In this document: one piece after another, positions 32,161-40,611 of the stretch | Layout of the letters: each line of letters begins with the position of its first letter | Numbering within the stretch: position 1 is the first letter of the stretch | Source: Kitasatospora purpeofusca | Lineage (GTDB): Bacteria > Actinomycetota > Actinomycetes > Streptomycetales > Streptomycetaceae | DNA: 64,000 nucleotides | Assembly: GCF_000718025.1 (NCBI RefSeq) | Contig: NZ_JODS01000036.1 | Span: 8,606-72,605, forward strand | Reading direction: 5' to 3' | Program-made: the position numbers and the translations under genes | The notes under the pieces: model-generated | What the model was told of the DNA's origin: nothing | Database searches by the model: none | The model's input: the letters and a program-made list of their open reading frames with translations, nothing else

Positions 32161-32197
32161 GGCCCGTGCGGGGCGCCGAAAGGCGCGCGCACGGGCC
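32161..32197 (-). terminator. Terminator of the antitoxin-like gene
   Basis: GGCCCGTGCG (32161-32170) pairs with CGCACGGGCC (32188-32197). Inside, GCGCC pairs with GGCGC around a GAAA tetraloop. On the minus strand a T-rich tract (ATATTTTCGGACTTT) follows. The AT-rich stretch 32105-32160 beyond may hold the khtT promoter, but I cannot place hexamers. Confidence 0.7.
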
Positions 32198-32264
32198 TGG
32201 GACGGACCGGGCGACTGCGTGACGGTCCGTGGTTCTGGAGCTCGGGGGGTCCGACGCGGTGGGC

Positions 32265-32444
32265 CTACTGCGGCGGCCGGTCGTCCCGCAGCTGGTCCTT
32301 GATCTTGTCCTGCGCCGTGTCGACGTGGCCGCTGTACTTGCCTTGCGTCCGCTCGTCGACCATGTCGCCGGCTTTGTCCACGCCCCTCTCGGCCTGGTCC
32401 TCATGGCCCTTGAGCAGGCCCTTGAGCTTATCCATCATGGACAT
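32265..32444 (-). CDS. MT0933/Rv0909-like small antitoxin
   Basis: A 59-residue highly charged protein: MSMMDKLKGLLKGHEDQA, then RGVDKAGDMVDERTQGKYSG and TAQDKIKDQL. This is the MT0933-like antitoxin pattern common in actinobacteria. The protein is mostly helical. GGGAG lies nine bases before ATG 32444. No SRPBCC-like toxin partner (Rv0910-type) is next to it, so it appears solitary. Such proteins may act in stress physiology rather than as true antitoxins. Confidence 0.8.
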   Translation of the reverse strand: MSMMDKLKGLLKGHEDQAERGVDKAGDMVDERTQGKYSGHVDTAQDKIKDQLRDDRPPQ

Positions 32445-32595
32445 CTGGTCACACTCCCGGAAGAGACGGCCCCACCTCCTCCAGCATCGCCGCAGAGCGG
32501 GGTGTCCGCATCCGGTCAGCTTTCGCGCCGGGGTTGGCAAGACGTCCCGGAGCATGTCAAATCGGGAGACCCACAGACCGTCGGAAGGACTCACG

Positions 32596-34179
32596 TTGAA
32601 CGCTCGGACCGGTCGCCCGGCCACCGCACCCCGCTCCAACGCCGCCCCCACCCGCCGGACGGCGGGCGCCGCGCTGGCTGTCGCGGCGCTGGTGACCCCG
32701 CTGCTGCTGGTCGGCACCGGCAGCGCCGCCGCCGACGCGGACCCGGCCCGCAACGGGGCGAAGCTGGCCGCCCGGCTGATCGCGGGCAGTGACGCCGACG
32801 ACGCCTTCGGGACCCTGGAGGCGTTCCAGCGGTTCGCCGACCGCAACGGCGGTACCCGGGTGGCCGGCGCCCGGGGCCACGAGCAGTCCGCCCAGTACGT
32901 CTACGACCAGGCCCGCCGGGCCGGGCTGAAGGTCTCCAAGCAGGAGTTCGAGTACACCTTCTTCCAGGCCCTCTCGGAGAAGTTCGCCGTCGTCTCCCCG
33001 CAGGCCGAGGCGGTGCCGCTGAAGGCCATGACGTACTCGCTCAGCGGCCCGGGGGGCGGCATCACCGCCCCGCTCGCGGTCGTCCCGGTGGACGACACCA
33101 CCGGCTGCGAGGCGTCCGACTACGCGGCCGGCGCCTTCACCGGCAAGGTCGCGCTGATCAAGCGCGGCGGTTGCAGCTTCGCGATCAAGCAGGCGGCCGC
33201 GGCGGCCGCGGGCGCCGCCGCCGCCGTCGTGTACAACAACACCGACGCCGAGCTCAGCGGCACGCTGGTGGAGCCGGACGCCGGGCGGCTCCCGGTCGGC
33301 AGCACCAGCAAGGCGGCCGGCGAGGCCCTCGCCGCCAAGGCCGCCGCCGGGCCCGTCACCGTCAGCCTGGACCTGCGCACCTTCATGGAGAAGCGCAAGA
33401 CCTGGAACGTGCTGGCCGAGACCCCGGGCGGGGACCCGAACAACATCGTCATGGTCGGCTCCCACCTCGACTCGGTGGTCGAGGGGCCCGGCATCAACGA
33501 CAACGGCTCCGGTTCGGCCGGCATCCTCGAGGTCGCCAAGAACCTCGGCACCCGGCCGGTCAAGAACAAGGTGCGGTTCGCCTGGTGGTCCGCCGAGGAG
33601 TTCGGCCTCAAGGGCTCCGAGGCGTACGTGAACTCGCTGTCCGAGGCCGAGAAGAAGAAGATCCGGCTCTACCTCAACTTCGACATGATCGCCTCGCCCA
33701 ACTCGGCCCAGTTCGTCTACGACGGCGACGACTCCGACCACGTCGGCTCGGGCCCCGGCCCGGCGGGCTCCGCCCAGATCGAGCGCCTGATCACGGACTT
33801 CTTCGACGACTGGAGCGTCCCGCACGAGGGCACCGACTTCACCGGCCGCTCCGACTACGGGCCGTTCATCGAGGCCGGCATCCCGGCCGGCGGCACCGAC
33901 ACCGGCGCCGAGGTGATCAAGACCGCCGACCAGGCGGCCAGGTACGGCGGCACCGCCGGGGTCGCGTTCGACAAGTGCTACCACAAGGCCTGCGACGACC
34001 TGGACAACCTGGACCTCGCCGCCTTCGACCTCAACATCGACGCCATCGCCAACGCCGTCGGCCGCTACGCCTGGGACCTCTCCTCGCTGACCGCGCCCGT
34101 CGCGCCGAAGCAGACCGACGGCCAGGTGGGCAGCGGCGGCGGCCTCCAGGAGAGCCACGCACACGAGGTCGCGTCCTGA
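32596..34179 (+). CDS. Secreted M28 aminopeptidase with PA domain
   Basis: The 527-residue protein has a signal peptide (residues 1-45, RRTAGAALAVAALVTPLLLVG ending SAAADA) and a PA (protease-associated) insert with GGCSFAIKQ and AAAVVYNN. A zinc aminopeptidase core carries SHLDSVVEGPGINDNGSG, WWSAEEFGLKGS, LYLNFDMIASPN and DFTGRSDYGPF, and the last His lies in KCYHKACDD. It belongs with Streptomyces leucine aminopeptidases. TTG 32596 follows GGAAGGAC at good spacing; ATG 32554 would give an over-long signal region. Confidence 0.9.
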   Translation: MNARTGRPATAPRSNAAPTRRTAGAALAVAALVTPLLLVGTGSAAADADPARNGAKLAARLIAGSDADDAFGTLEAFQRFADRNGGTRVAGARGHEQSAQYVYDQARRAGLKVSKQEFEYTFFQALSEKFAVVSPQAEAVPLKAMTYSLSGPGGGITAPLAVVPVDDTTGCEASDYAAGAFTGKVALIKRGGCSFAIKQAAAAAAGAAAAVVYNNTDAELSGTLVEPDAGRLPVGSTSKAAGEALAAKAAAGPVTVSLDLRTFMEKRKTWNVLAETPGGDPNNIVMVGSHLDSVVEGPGINDNGSGSAGILEVAKNLGTRPVKNKVRFAWWSAEEFGLKGSEAYVNSLSEAEKKKIRLYLNFDMIASPNSAQFVYDGDDSDHVGSGPGPAGSAQIERLITDFFDDWSVPHEGTDFTGRSDYGPFIEAGIPAGGTDTGAEVIKTADQAARYGGTAGVAFDKCYHKACDDLDNLDLAAFDLNIDAIANAVGRYAWDLSSLTAPVAPKQTDGQVGSGGGLQESHAHEVAS

Positions 34180-34230
34180 CCCGTCCCGAACCGGCCCGAA
34201 CCCGGGCCTGACCAGGCCTGATCCCGCCTT

Positions 34231-34264
34231 CGGCCCCGCCCCGCGCTTCTCGGGGGCGGGGCCG
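34231..34264. terminator. Hairpin terminator after M28 gene
   Basis: A 12-bp perfect stem (34231-34242 with 34253-34264) has a 10-nt loop and no T-run. Confidence 0.65.
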
Positions 34265-34386
34265 CGGGCTTGTCGGGCGGGCGCCGGTCCCGGGCGATCG
34301 GGGGTCCGCCGGGTGCGCGGAGCGGCGGCCTGACACCATGGACGGCGAGAGCACGACACCGTGACACCCTCGGAGGAATCAGCACC

Positions 34387-35802
34387 ATGAGCAGCAGCAC
34401 GCACTACGACGTCGTCGTTCTCGGGGCCGGTCCCGGCGGTTACACCGCGGCTGTGCGCTCCGCCCAGCTCGGCCTGAAGGTCGCCGTCGTGGAGTCGAAG
34501 TACTGGGGCGGGGTCTGCCTGAACGTCGGCTGCATCCCCTCCAAGGCCCTGCTGCGCAACGCGGAACTCGCGCACATCTTCACCAAGGAGGCCAAGACCT
34601 TCGGCATCAAGGTCGAGGGAACGGTCACCTTCGACTACAGCGAGGCGTTCAAGCGCAGCCGCACCGTGGCCGACGGCCGCGTCAAGGGCGTCCACTACCT
34701 GATGAAGAAGAACGGCATCACGGAGTACGACGGCCGCGGCACCTTCGTCGACGACCGCACCCTCCAGGTCGCCCTGAACGGCGGCGGCTTCGAGGTCGTC
34801 ACCTTCGACCACTGCATCATCGCCGCCGGTGCCAGCACCCGGCTGCTGCCCGGTACCAGCCTGAGCGACCGCGTGGTGACCTACGAGGAGCAGATCCTCA
34901 CCGAGGACCTGCCGGGCAGCATCGTCATCGCGGGCGCCGGCGCGATCGGCGTCGAGTTCGCCTATGTGCTGCACAACTACGGTGTGCAGGTCACCATCGT
35001 GGAGTTCCTCGACCGGATGGTGCCGCTGGAGGACGCGGACGTCTCCGCCGAGCTGGCCAAGCAGTACCGCAAGCTCGGGATCCAGGTGCTCACCTCGACC
35101 CGGGTGGACTCGATCGACGACAAGGACCCGGCCGCCAAGGTCAAGGTCACCGTCACCGCCAAGGACGGGCAGCAGCAGGTCCTGGAGGCGGACAAGGTCC
35201 TCCAGGCGATCGGCTTCGCGCCGCGCGTCCACGGCTACGGCCTGGAGAACACCGGCGTCAAGCTCACCGAGCGGGGCGCGATCGCGGTCGACGGCCGGGG
35301 CCGCACCAACGTCCCGCACATCTTCGCCATCGGTGACGTCACCGCCAAGCTGATGCTGGCACACGCCGCCGAGTCGATGGCCGTGATCGCGGCCGAGACG
35401 ATCGGCGACGTGGAGACCATGGAGCTGGACTTCGCGATGATCCCGCGCGCGACGTACTGCCAGCCGCAGATCGCGAGCTTCGGCTACACCGAGGCGCAGG
35501 CCCGCGAGCTGGGTTACGACGTCAAGGTCTCCAAGTTCCCGTTCACCGCCAACGGCAAGGCGCACGGCCTCGGCCACCCGATCGGCTTCGTCAAGGTCAT
35601 CAGCGACGGCACCCACGGCGAGCTGCTCGGTGCCCACCTGATCGGCCCCGAGGTCACCGAGCTGCTGCCGGAGCTGACGCTGGCCCAGCAGTGGGACCTC
35701 ACCGTGCACGAGGTCGCCCGCAATGTGCACGCGCACCCGACGCTGGGCGAGGCGGTCAAGGAGGCGATCCACGGGCTGGCCGGTCACATGATCAACATGT
35801 GA
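34387..35802 (+). CDS. lpdA: Dihydrolipoyl dehydrogenase
   Basis: The 471-residue E3 flavoenzyme reoxidises dihydrolipoamide of 2-oxo acid dehydrogenase complexes using NAD+. It shows the FAD motif VVVLGAGPGGYTAA at residue 9, the redox disulfide GGVCLNVGCIPSK (Cys44, Cys49), the NAD motif IVIAGAGAIGVEFAY and IFAIGDVTAKLMLAHAA. The C-terminal dimer-interface His-Glu dyad is in HAHPTLGEAV. ATG 34387 follows GGAGGAATC. It is monocistronic, with no E1 or E2 gene nearby, as common in Streptomyces. Confidence 0.95.
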   Translation: MSSSTHYDVVVLGAGPGGYTAAVRSAQLGLKVAVVESKYWGGVCLNVGCIPSKALLRNAELAHIFTKEAKTFGIKVEGTVTFDYSEAFKRSRTVADGRVKGVHYLMKKNGITEYDGRGTFVDDRTLQVALNGGGFEVVTFDHCIIAAGASTRLLPGTSLSDRVVTYEEQILTEDLPGSIVIAGAGAIGVEFAYVLHNYGVQVTIVEFLDRMVPLEDADVSAELAKQYRKLGIQVLTSTRVDSIDDKDPAAKVKVTVTAKDGQQQVLEADKVLQAIGFAPRVHGYGLENTGVKLTERGAIAVDGRGRTNVPHIFAIGDVTAKLMLAHAAESMAVIAAETIGDVETMELDFAMIPRATYCQPQIASFGYTEAQARELGYDVKVSKFPFTANGKAHGLGHPIGFVKVISDGTHGELLGAHLIGPEVTELLPELTLAQQWDLTVHEVARNVHAHPTLGEAVKEAIHGLAGHMINM

Positions 35803-35819
35803 TCAGCCCGTTGAACGGC

Positions 35820-35859
35820 CGGGTCCGTCCGGCGGGGACCGCCCCGCCGGACGGACCCG
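35820..35859. terminator. Strong bidirectional terminator
   Basis: A perfect 18-bp stem (35820-35837 with 35842-35859) with loop ACCG lies between the convergent lpdA and Lrp genes. It is the most stable small hairpin I found here. Confidence 0.85.
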
Positions 35860-35894
35860 TCGTGTTTCCCCGGCGGCTGTCGCCCTCGCCCCGG

Positions 35895-36350
35895 TCAGAG
35901 CGCCGGTGACGGCGGCCGCTCGAAGAAGGACTCCAGCACCACGGTCGCCTGGGTCCCGTTGACGCCCTCGATCGCGTACAGCCGGCGCAGCACGTCCTGG
36001 AGCTGCTCGGTCGTCGGCGTCCGCACCTTGACCAGCACCGACGCGGCGCCGGCGATGACGTGGGCCTCCTCGATCTCGGGGATCGCGGCGAACGCCCCGG
36101 CCGAATCGCCCATCCACGCCGACGAGTCGACCATCACGAAGGCCAGTACCCCGAGGCCGAGCGCCTTCGGGTCGACCTCCACCGTGGTGCGGCGCAGGAC
36201 GCCGCGCTCGCGCAGTTTGCGCACCCTCTCGTGGGCGGCGGCGGTGGAGAGCCCCACGGCGCGGCCGAGTGCCGCGTAGGCCTGGCCCGCGTCCTGCTGG
36301 AGCAGCGCCACCAGGGCCCGGTCGGTGTCGTCCAGATTTTCGATCGCCAT
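35895..36350 (-). CDS. Lrp/AsnC-family transcriptional regulator
   Basis: The 151-residue protein has an N-terminal AsnC HTH (LDDTDRALVALLQQDAGQAYAALGRAVGLSTAAAHERVRKLRERGVL). A C-terminal RAM domain carries VLAFVMVDSS, EEAHVIAGAASVLVKVRTPT and YAIEGVNGTQATVVLESFFER. It senses an amino acid or small ligand. It is divergent from the SMP-30 gene, with a short shared promoter region containing an inverted repeat, so it is the probable regulator of that gene and itself. Confidence 0.92.
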   Translation of the reverse strand: MAIENLDDTDRALVALLQQDAGQAYAALGRAVGLSTAAAHERVRKLRERGVLRRTTVEVDPKALGLGVLAFVMVDSSAWMGDSAGAFAAIPEIEEAHVIAGAASVLVKVRTPTTEQLQDVLRRLYAIEGVNGTQATVVLESFFERPPSPAL

Positions 36351-36354
36351 GGTG

Positions 36355-36370
36355 GAACCATACCTGGTTC
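36355..36370. promoter_or_regulatory. Inverted repeat in Lrp/SMP-30 intergenic region
   Basis: GAACCA-TACC-TGGTTC is a perfect 6-bp inverted repeat five bases from the Lrp start. ATGATCAT follows near 36380, a second small palindrome. Both sit in the 73-bp divergent promoter region. Confidence 0.6.
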
Positions 36371-36423
36371 TGTCATACTCATGATCATCAGAATCACGTT
36401 CGGCCGTTTGCGATAGGACATGA

Positions 36424-37347
36424 ATGATGTCTGGTCAGATTGAGTTCGGGTTGTACGAGATCCTGGACGACCGCTTCCGCCCCTGCACCTACGGGGACAC
36501 CCGGCTCGAGCAGCTCCACGGGGACTGCCGCTGGGCCGAGGGCCCGCTCTACGTGCCCGCCTGGCGGCAGCTGATCTGGAGCGACATCCCCAACGACCGG
36601 ATCCTGCGCTGGGACGAGTCCACCGGGACGGTCGGCGTCCTCCGGTCGGTGGCCGGGCACAGCAACGGCAACACCCTCGACCGCGAGGGCCGCCTGATCA
36701 CCTGTGAGCAGGGCAACCGCCGGGTGACCCGCACCGAGCACGACGGCACGGTCACCGTCCTCGCCAGCCACTACCGGGGCAAGCGGCTCAACTCGCCCAA
36801 CGACGCGGTGGTCCGCTCGGACGGCGCGATCTGGTTCTCCGACCCGGACTTCGGCATCACCAGCGACTACGAGGGCCATGTCGCCGAGAGCGAGATCGGC
36901 GCCTGCAACCTCTACCGGATCGACCCGGACAGCGGCGAGGTCCAGCTCGCCGCCGACGGCTTCCGCGGCCCCAACGGGGTCCTGCTCTCCCACGACGAGC
37001 AGCGCCTCTACGTCTCCGACAGCCGCGCCGGGCACATCCGGGTCTTCGACATCCGCGAGGACGGCACCCTGGCCGGCGGCGGCGTCCACATCGAGGGCAG
37101 GGGCAGCCGCTTCGACAACATCCGCTTCGACCGCGACGGCCGGCTCTGGGCGGCGGCGTTCGAGAACGGCATCCACTGCTACGCCGAGGACGGCACCCTG
37201 ATCGGCCGCATCCTCGTCCCCGAACCCGTCTCCAACCTCACCTTCGGCGGCCCGAAGCACAACCGCCTCTTCATCACCGCCACCACCTCGCTGTACTCGC
37301 TGGTGACCTCGATGACCGGCACCCACCGGGTCCCCCGCCACGCCTGA
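36424..37347 (+). CDS. SMP-30/gluconolactonase/LRE family protein
   Basis: The 307-residue six-bladed beta-propeller hydrolyses sugar lactones in this family. Metal-site residues are visible as Glu in RWAEGPLYV, Asn in LNSPNDAVV and Asp in LYVSDSRAG with FDNIRFDRDGRLW. Blade motifs GNTLDREGRLITCEQGNRRV and AIWFSDPDFGI are typical of gluconolactonases. It starts at ATG 36424 (ATG 36427 equally possible). Control by the divergent Lrp protein is inferred. Confidence 0.9.
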   Translation: MMSGQIEFGLYEILDDRFRPCTYGDTRLEQLHGDCRWAEGPLYVPAWRQLIWSDIPNDRILRWDESTGTVGVLRSVAGHSNGNTLDREGRLITCEQGNRRVTRTEHDGTVTVLASHYRGKRLNSPNDAVVRSDGAIWFSDPDFGITSDYEGHVAESEIGACNLYRIDPDSGEVQLAADGFRGPNGVLLSHDEQRLYVSDSRAGHIRVFDIREDGTLAGGGVHIEGRGSRFDNIRFDRDGRLWAAAFENGIHCYAEDGTLIGRILVPEPVSNLTFGGPKHNRLFITATTSLYSLVTSMTGTHRVPRHA

Positions 37348-37568
37348 CGCGGGACCGGTACGACGGCCCCCGGTGCGACGTTCCGCGTCGCCCGGGGGCC
37401 GTCGTCCTGCTCGCGCCGCCGCCGTCGTCAAGGTGCCGTCAAGGCGGGGCCGGTTCGCGTACGCCCCGCGTCAAGAGCCGGTGCGGACCCCCGCCCGTGG
37501 GGGTGGACTGGATCTGCGAGCGGGACCGACCGAGGCCCCCGCCGCGACCGGAAGGACGACGACCCGCC

Positions 37569-37775
37569 ATGACCGAGTTCCAGGTGATCTCCGACGACCC
37601 CCGCAACCGCCGGCTGTCCGGCGCCGCCGAGGAGGCCCTGCTGCGCCGACTGCTGCACGGCACCGTCTTCGACCCCAAGGCCGGCGCGGCCGCCACGACG
37701 ACGGCGGAGCGCGAGCCCGAGGAGCGCCGCGCGAGCTCCGCGCACTGCCGCCACGCGATGTACTACGAGGACTGA
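37569..37775 (+). CDS. Small unknown protein upstream of LysA-like enzyme
   Basis: The 68-residue protein starts at ATG 37569 after GGAAGGA. It has FQVISDDPRNRRLSGAAEEALLRRLLHGTVFDP as a helical half, an Ala/Thr spacer (AGAAATTTAEREPEE) and the tail SSAHCRHAMYYED with one cysteine. It precedes the LysA-like gene by 90 bp in the same direction. I do not recognise a family. The acidic C-terminus resembles in length the carrier peptides used in some amino-acid pathways, but the LysW motif EDWGE and its zinc site are absent. Confidence 0.6.
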   Translation: MTEFQVISDDPRNRRLSGAAEEALLRRLLHGTVFDPKAGAAATTTAEREPEERRASSAHCRHAMYYED

Positions 37776-37865
37776 CCACCCGTCGGCCGGCCCACCGCGC
37801 GCCGCCGACCCCGTCCTTCCCCTCCCGTACCTCCCCTCCCGTCCTGTTCCGACCAGGAGCACCGT

Positions 37866-39251
37866 GTGACGACCACCCTGCGCACGCCCCCGTCCTCCCC
37901 GGACCCCGAACCCGTCCGGTTCCCCCTGCCCCTGCCCGCCGCCGAGCCCGGCCCGCTCGGCAGCCCCTGGCCCGCTTCCGCCCGCCCCGGCCCGAACGGG
38001 GACCTGCTGATCGGCGGCGTCGGGCTGGCCGAGGCCGCCGACCGCTTCGGCACCCCGCTCTACGTCCTCGACGAGCAGGAGTTCCGCTCCCGCGCCCGGG
38101 CCTTCCGCCGTGCCCTGCCGACCGCCGAGGTGTTCTACGCGGCCAAGGCCTTCCTGTGCAGCGCGGTGGTGGACTGGGCCGCCGACGAAGGCCTCGGCCT
38201 CGACGTCTGCTCGGCGGGCGAACTCCGCCTGGCCGCGGCCGCCGGCTTCCCGCCCGAGCGCATCCTGCTGCACGGCAACGCCAAGACCCCCGAGGAACTG
38301 CGCCTCGCCCGCCGCCTGCGGGTCGGCCGGATCGTCGTCGACGGCGCCGCCGAGATCCCCCGGCTGGCCGCCCTGGCCGTCGCGGACGCCCCGCAGCGGG
38401 TACTGGTCCGGGTCCTGCCGGGGGTGGCCGCCGGGCACCACCGCGCGGTGCGGACCGGCGTCGACGGGCAGAAGTTCGGCTTCCGGATCGACGGCGGGGA
38501 CGCCGCCGACGCGGTCGCCCGGATCCTCGGCCAGCCCGGCCTGCGGCTCACCGGGCTGCACTGCCACCTGGGCTCCCAGATCACCGAGTCCGGACCCTAC
38601 CTCGCCGCCGTCGACCGGCTCGTCGGACTCCTCGCCGAAATCCGCGACCGGCACGGCGTCGAACTGCCCGAACTCGACCTCGGCGGCGGCTACGGCGTCC
38701 GCTACCTCACCGGGGACGCGGAGCTCGACCCGGAGCGCTTCGCCGCCGAGCTCACCGCCCGGCTCGCCGCCCGCTGCGCCGAACACGGCCTCGCCGTCCC
38801 GAGCCTGCTGGTCGAACCCGGCCGGGCGATCGCGGCTCCGGCCGGGGTGGCGCTCTACCGCGTCCTGTCGGTCAAGCGCGGCACGGACGGACGGGCCTTC
38901 GCGGCCGTGGACGGCGGCATGAGCGACAACCCGCGCCCCGCCCTCTACGGCTCCGCCTACCAGGTGCGGACGGTCGGGCGGCCCACCGACGGCCCGACCG
39001 CGACCTTCGACGTGGTCGGCCGGCACTGCGAGGCCGGGGACGTCCTGGTGCACGGCGCCACGCTGCCGGCCGACCTGCGCCCGGGGGACCTGCTGGCCGT
39101 TCCGGCCGCCGGCGCCTACCAGCTCTCGATGGCCTCCGGCTACAACCTGGTCGGCCGGCCGCCGGTCGCCGCCGTGCGGGACGGGCGGCTGCGGCTGCTG
39201 ATCCGGCGGGAGACCGTCGAGGACCTCCGCGCCCGCGAGGTCGGCCGCTGA
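37866..39251 (+). CDS. lysA: PLP-dependent decarboxylase, diaminopimelate-decarboxylase-like
   Basis: The 461-residue fold-III PLP enzyme has the cofactor Lys94 (FYAAKAF), LHCHLGSQI, the glycine-rich phosphate loop DLGGGYGVRY and VEPGRAI. The C-terminal substrate motifs are CEAGDVL and YQLSMASGYN, which favour diaminopimelate decarboxylase over ornithine/arginine types. DapDC makes L-lysine from meso-DAP. A Pro-rich 50-residue N-terminal extension is unusual. The cysteine-motif Glu-Ser pair of standard LysA reads EA here. GTG 37866 follows CAGGAGCACC. It could be a second copy with a specialised substrate. Confidence 0.78.
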   Translation: MTTTLRTPPSSPDPEPVRFPLPLPAAEPGPLGSPWPASARPGPNGDLLIGGVGLAEAADRFGTPLYVLDEQEFRSRARAFRRALPTAEVFYAAKAFLCSAVVDWAADEGLGLDVCSAGELRLAAAAGFPPERILLHGNAKTPEELRLARRLRVGRIVVDGAAEIPRLAALAVADAPQRVLVRVLPGVAAGHHRAVRTGVDGQKFGFRIDGGDAADAVARILGQPGLRLTGLHCHLGSQITESGPYLAAVDRLVGLLAEIRDRHGVELPELDLGGGYGVRYLTGDAELDPERFAAELTARLAARCAEHGLAVPSLLVEPGRAIAAPAGVALYRVLSVKRGTDGRAFAAVDGGMSDNPRPALYGSAYQVRTVGRPTDGPTATFDVVGRHCEAGDVLVHGATLPADLRPGDLLAVPAAGAYQLSMASGYNLVGRPPVAAVRDGRLRLLIRRETVEDLRAREVGR

Positions 39252-39335
39252 CCCCGTCGGTGGCTGACCCCGTCGGTTGCCGACCCTGCCGACAACTGAC
39301 CCTGTGGACAACTGCCCCTGCCGACAGCTGACCCG
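39240..39335. repeat. 16-bp tandem repeat, six units, over a stop codon
   Basis: Degenerate 16-bp units follow G(T/C)CG(G/A)...CTGACCC(C/T), at 39240, 39256, 39272, 39288, 39304 and 39320. Unit 1 includes the last codons and TGA of the LysA-like gene. Confidence 0.8.
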
Positions 39336-39462
39336 CCGACAGCCGTCCGGCACGCCGGGCCCGGGAGCGGATCCGCCTCCCGGGCCCGGAAATCCAGGTG
39401 CGCCCGGGCCGACTCCCGCCGCACACTGGGCCGGTCACGCACCGTCGCCGCGAAGGAGCCCC

Positions 39463-40527
39463 GTGCAGGGAGCAGTCAGCGTCTCGCCCGCCCAGATCCC
39501 CGAACTGCTGCTCGGCCTGGCCACCGTCCGCCCGGTGTTCCTCTGGGGCGCCCCGGGGATCGGGAAGTCCTCCCTGGTCAGGGAGTTCGCCGAGGCGCTC
39601 GGTCTGGAGTGCGTGAGCCTGGTCGGCACCCAGCTGGCCCCGGAGGACCTCATCGGCGTGCCGCAGCTCACCCCCGAGGGCCGCTCCCGCTTCTGCCCGC
39701 CCGAGCAGATCGCCCGCGACCAGCCCTACTGCCTGTTCCTGGACGAGCTCAACGCGGCGTCGCCGGACGTCCAGAAGGCCTTCTACTCGCTGATCCTGGA
39801 CCGCCGGATCGGTTCCTACGAGCTGCCGCCCGGCTCGATCGTGATCGGCGCCGGGAACCGCGCCACCGACGGCGCGCTCGCCCGCCCGATGGCGTCCGCA
39901 CTGGTCAACCGCATGGTCCACGTGCATCTCCGGGCCAGCGCCGAGGACTGGCTGCGCTGGGCGGGCGGCGCCGGCATCCACCCCTGGATCGTCGACCACC
40001 TCACCGACCGGCCCGACCACCTGTGGTCCGCGCCGCCCAAGACCGAGGAGCCGTTCTCCACCCCGCGCGCCTGGCACATGCTCTCGGACGCGCTGCACTC
40101 CTTCGGGCCCACCCTGGACGAGGGCACGCTCAAGGTCGTCGCCCACGGGCTGCTCACCGCGCAGCACGCGATCGCCTTCTGCGGCTACGCGAAGATTGTC
40201 CGCAACTCCTACGGCCTGGAGGCGATCCTCAAGGGCGACGCGCGCTGGCCGCACCGGGTGGAGGACCGCGACCTGCTCTACTACCTGGCCGACGCCTTCC
40301 GCGGCCGACTCGTCAAGGAACTGCCCGCGCAGAAGGAGCACGCCTCCGGGGCGCAGCGGCAGACCGCGTTCCGGGCGAAGTCGCTGCTGGTCCAGCTGGC
40401 CGAGATCTCGGTGGAGGTCGCTCGGACGGTGATCGCCGACGGTGCGGACGGCAACCCGGTGCTGCCCGCCTGGTTCCTGATCGAGGCCGCCCGGGACATG
40501 CCCCGGCTGGTCGAGGCCCGCCGGTGA
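39463..40527 (+). CDS. MoxR-type AAA+ ATPase
   Basis: The 354-residue AAA+ protein has Walker A GAPGIGKSS at residues 29-37, Walker B with CLFLDELN near 88, sensor-1 VIGAGNR and an Arg-finger-type region PMASALVNRMVHVHL. The middle part (SAPPKTEEPFSTPRAWHML) and the C-terminal winged region match MoxR-like ATPases that remodel VWA-domain partners. GTG 39463 follows GAAGGAG. The next gene encodes a VWA/metallopeptidase protein, the usual partner. Confidence 0.85.
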   Translation: MQGAVSVSPAQIPELLLGLATVRPVFLWGAPGIGKSSLVREFAEALGLECVSLVGTQLAPEDLIGVPQLTPEGRSRFCPPEQIARDQPYCLFLDELNAASPDVQKAFYSLILDRRIGSYELPPGSIVIGAGNRATDGALARPMASALVNRMVHVHLRASAEDWLRWAGGAGIHPWIVDHLTDRPDHLWSAPPKTEEPFSTPRAWHMLSDALHSFGPTLDEGTLKVVAHGLLTAQHAIAFCGYAKIVRNSYGLEAILKGDARWPHRVEDRDLLYYLADAFRGRLVKELPAQKEHASGAQRQTAFRAKSLLVQLAEISVEVARTVIADGADGNPVLPAWFLIEAARDMPRLVEARR

Positions 40528-40611
40528 GGCGCACCGCCGGCCCGCCGGTGAAGCCCGTCGTCGAGGTCCGCCGGTGAAGCGCACCGCCGAGGTCCGCGGG
40601 TGAAGCGCGCC
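40513..40611. repeat. 26-bp tandem repeat joining stop of moxR and start of partner
   Basis: Units of about 26 bp (GAGGTCCGCCGGTGAAGCGC plus CACCGCC) lie at 40513, 40539 (diverged), 40563 and 40589. In unit 1 the GTGA holds the stop of the ATPase gene. In the last unit the same GTGA gives the GTG start of the next gene. Confidence 0.85.

Noticed and set aside
32557..35787. 1076-codon minus-strand frame opposite M28 and lpdA
   Set aside because: It is a shadow of two strongly recognised genes and the terminator between them.
37569..37775. LysW-type amino-group carrier protein
   Set aside because: No zinc-finger cysteines and no EDWGE C-terminus.
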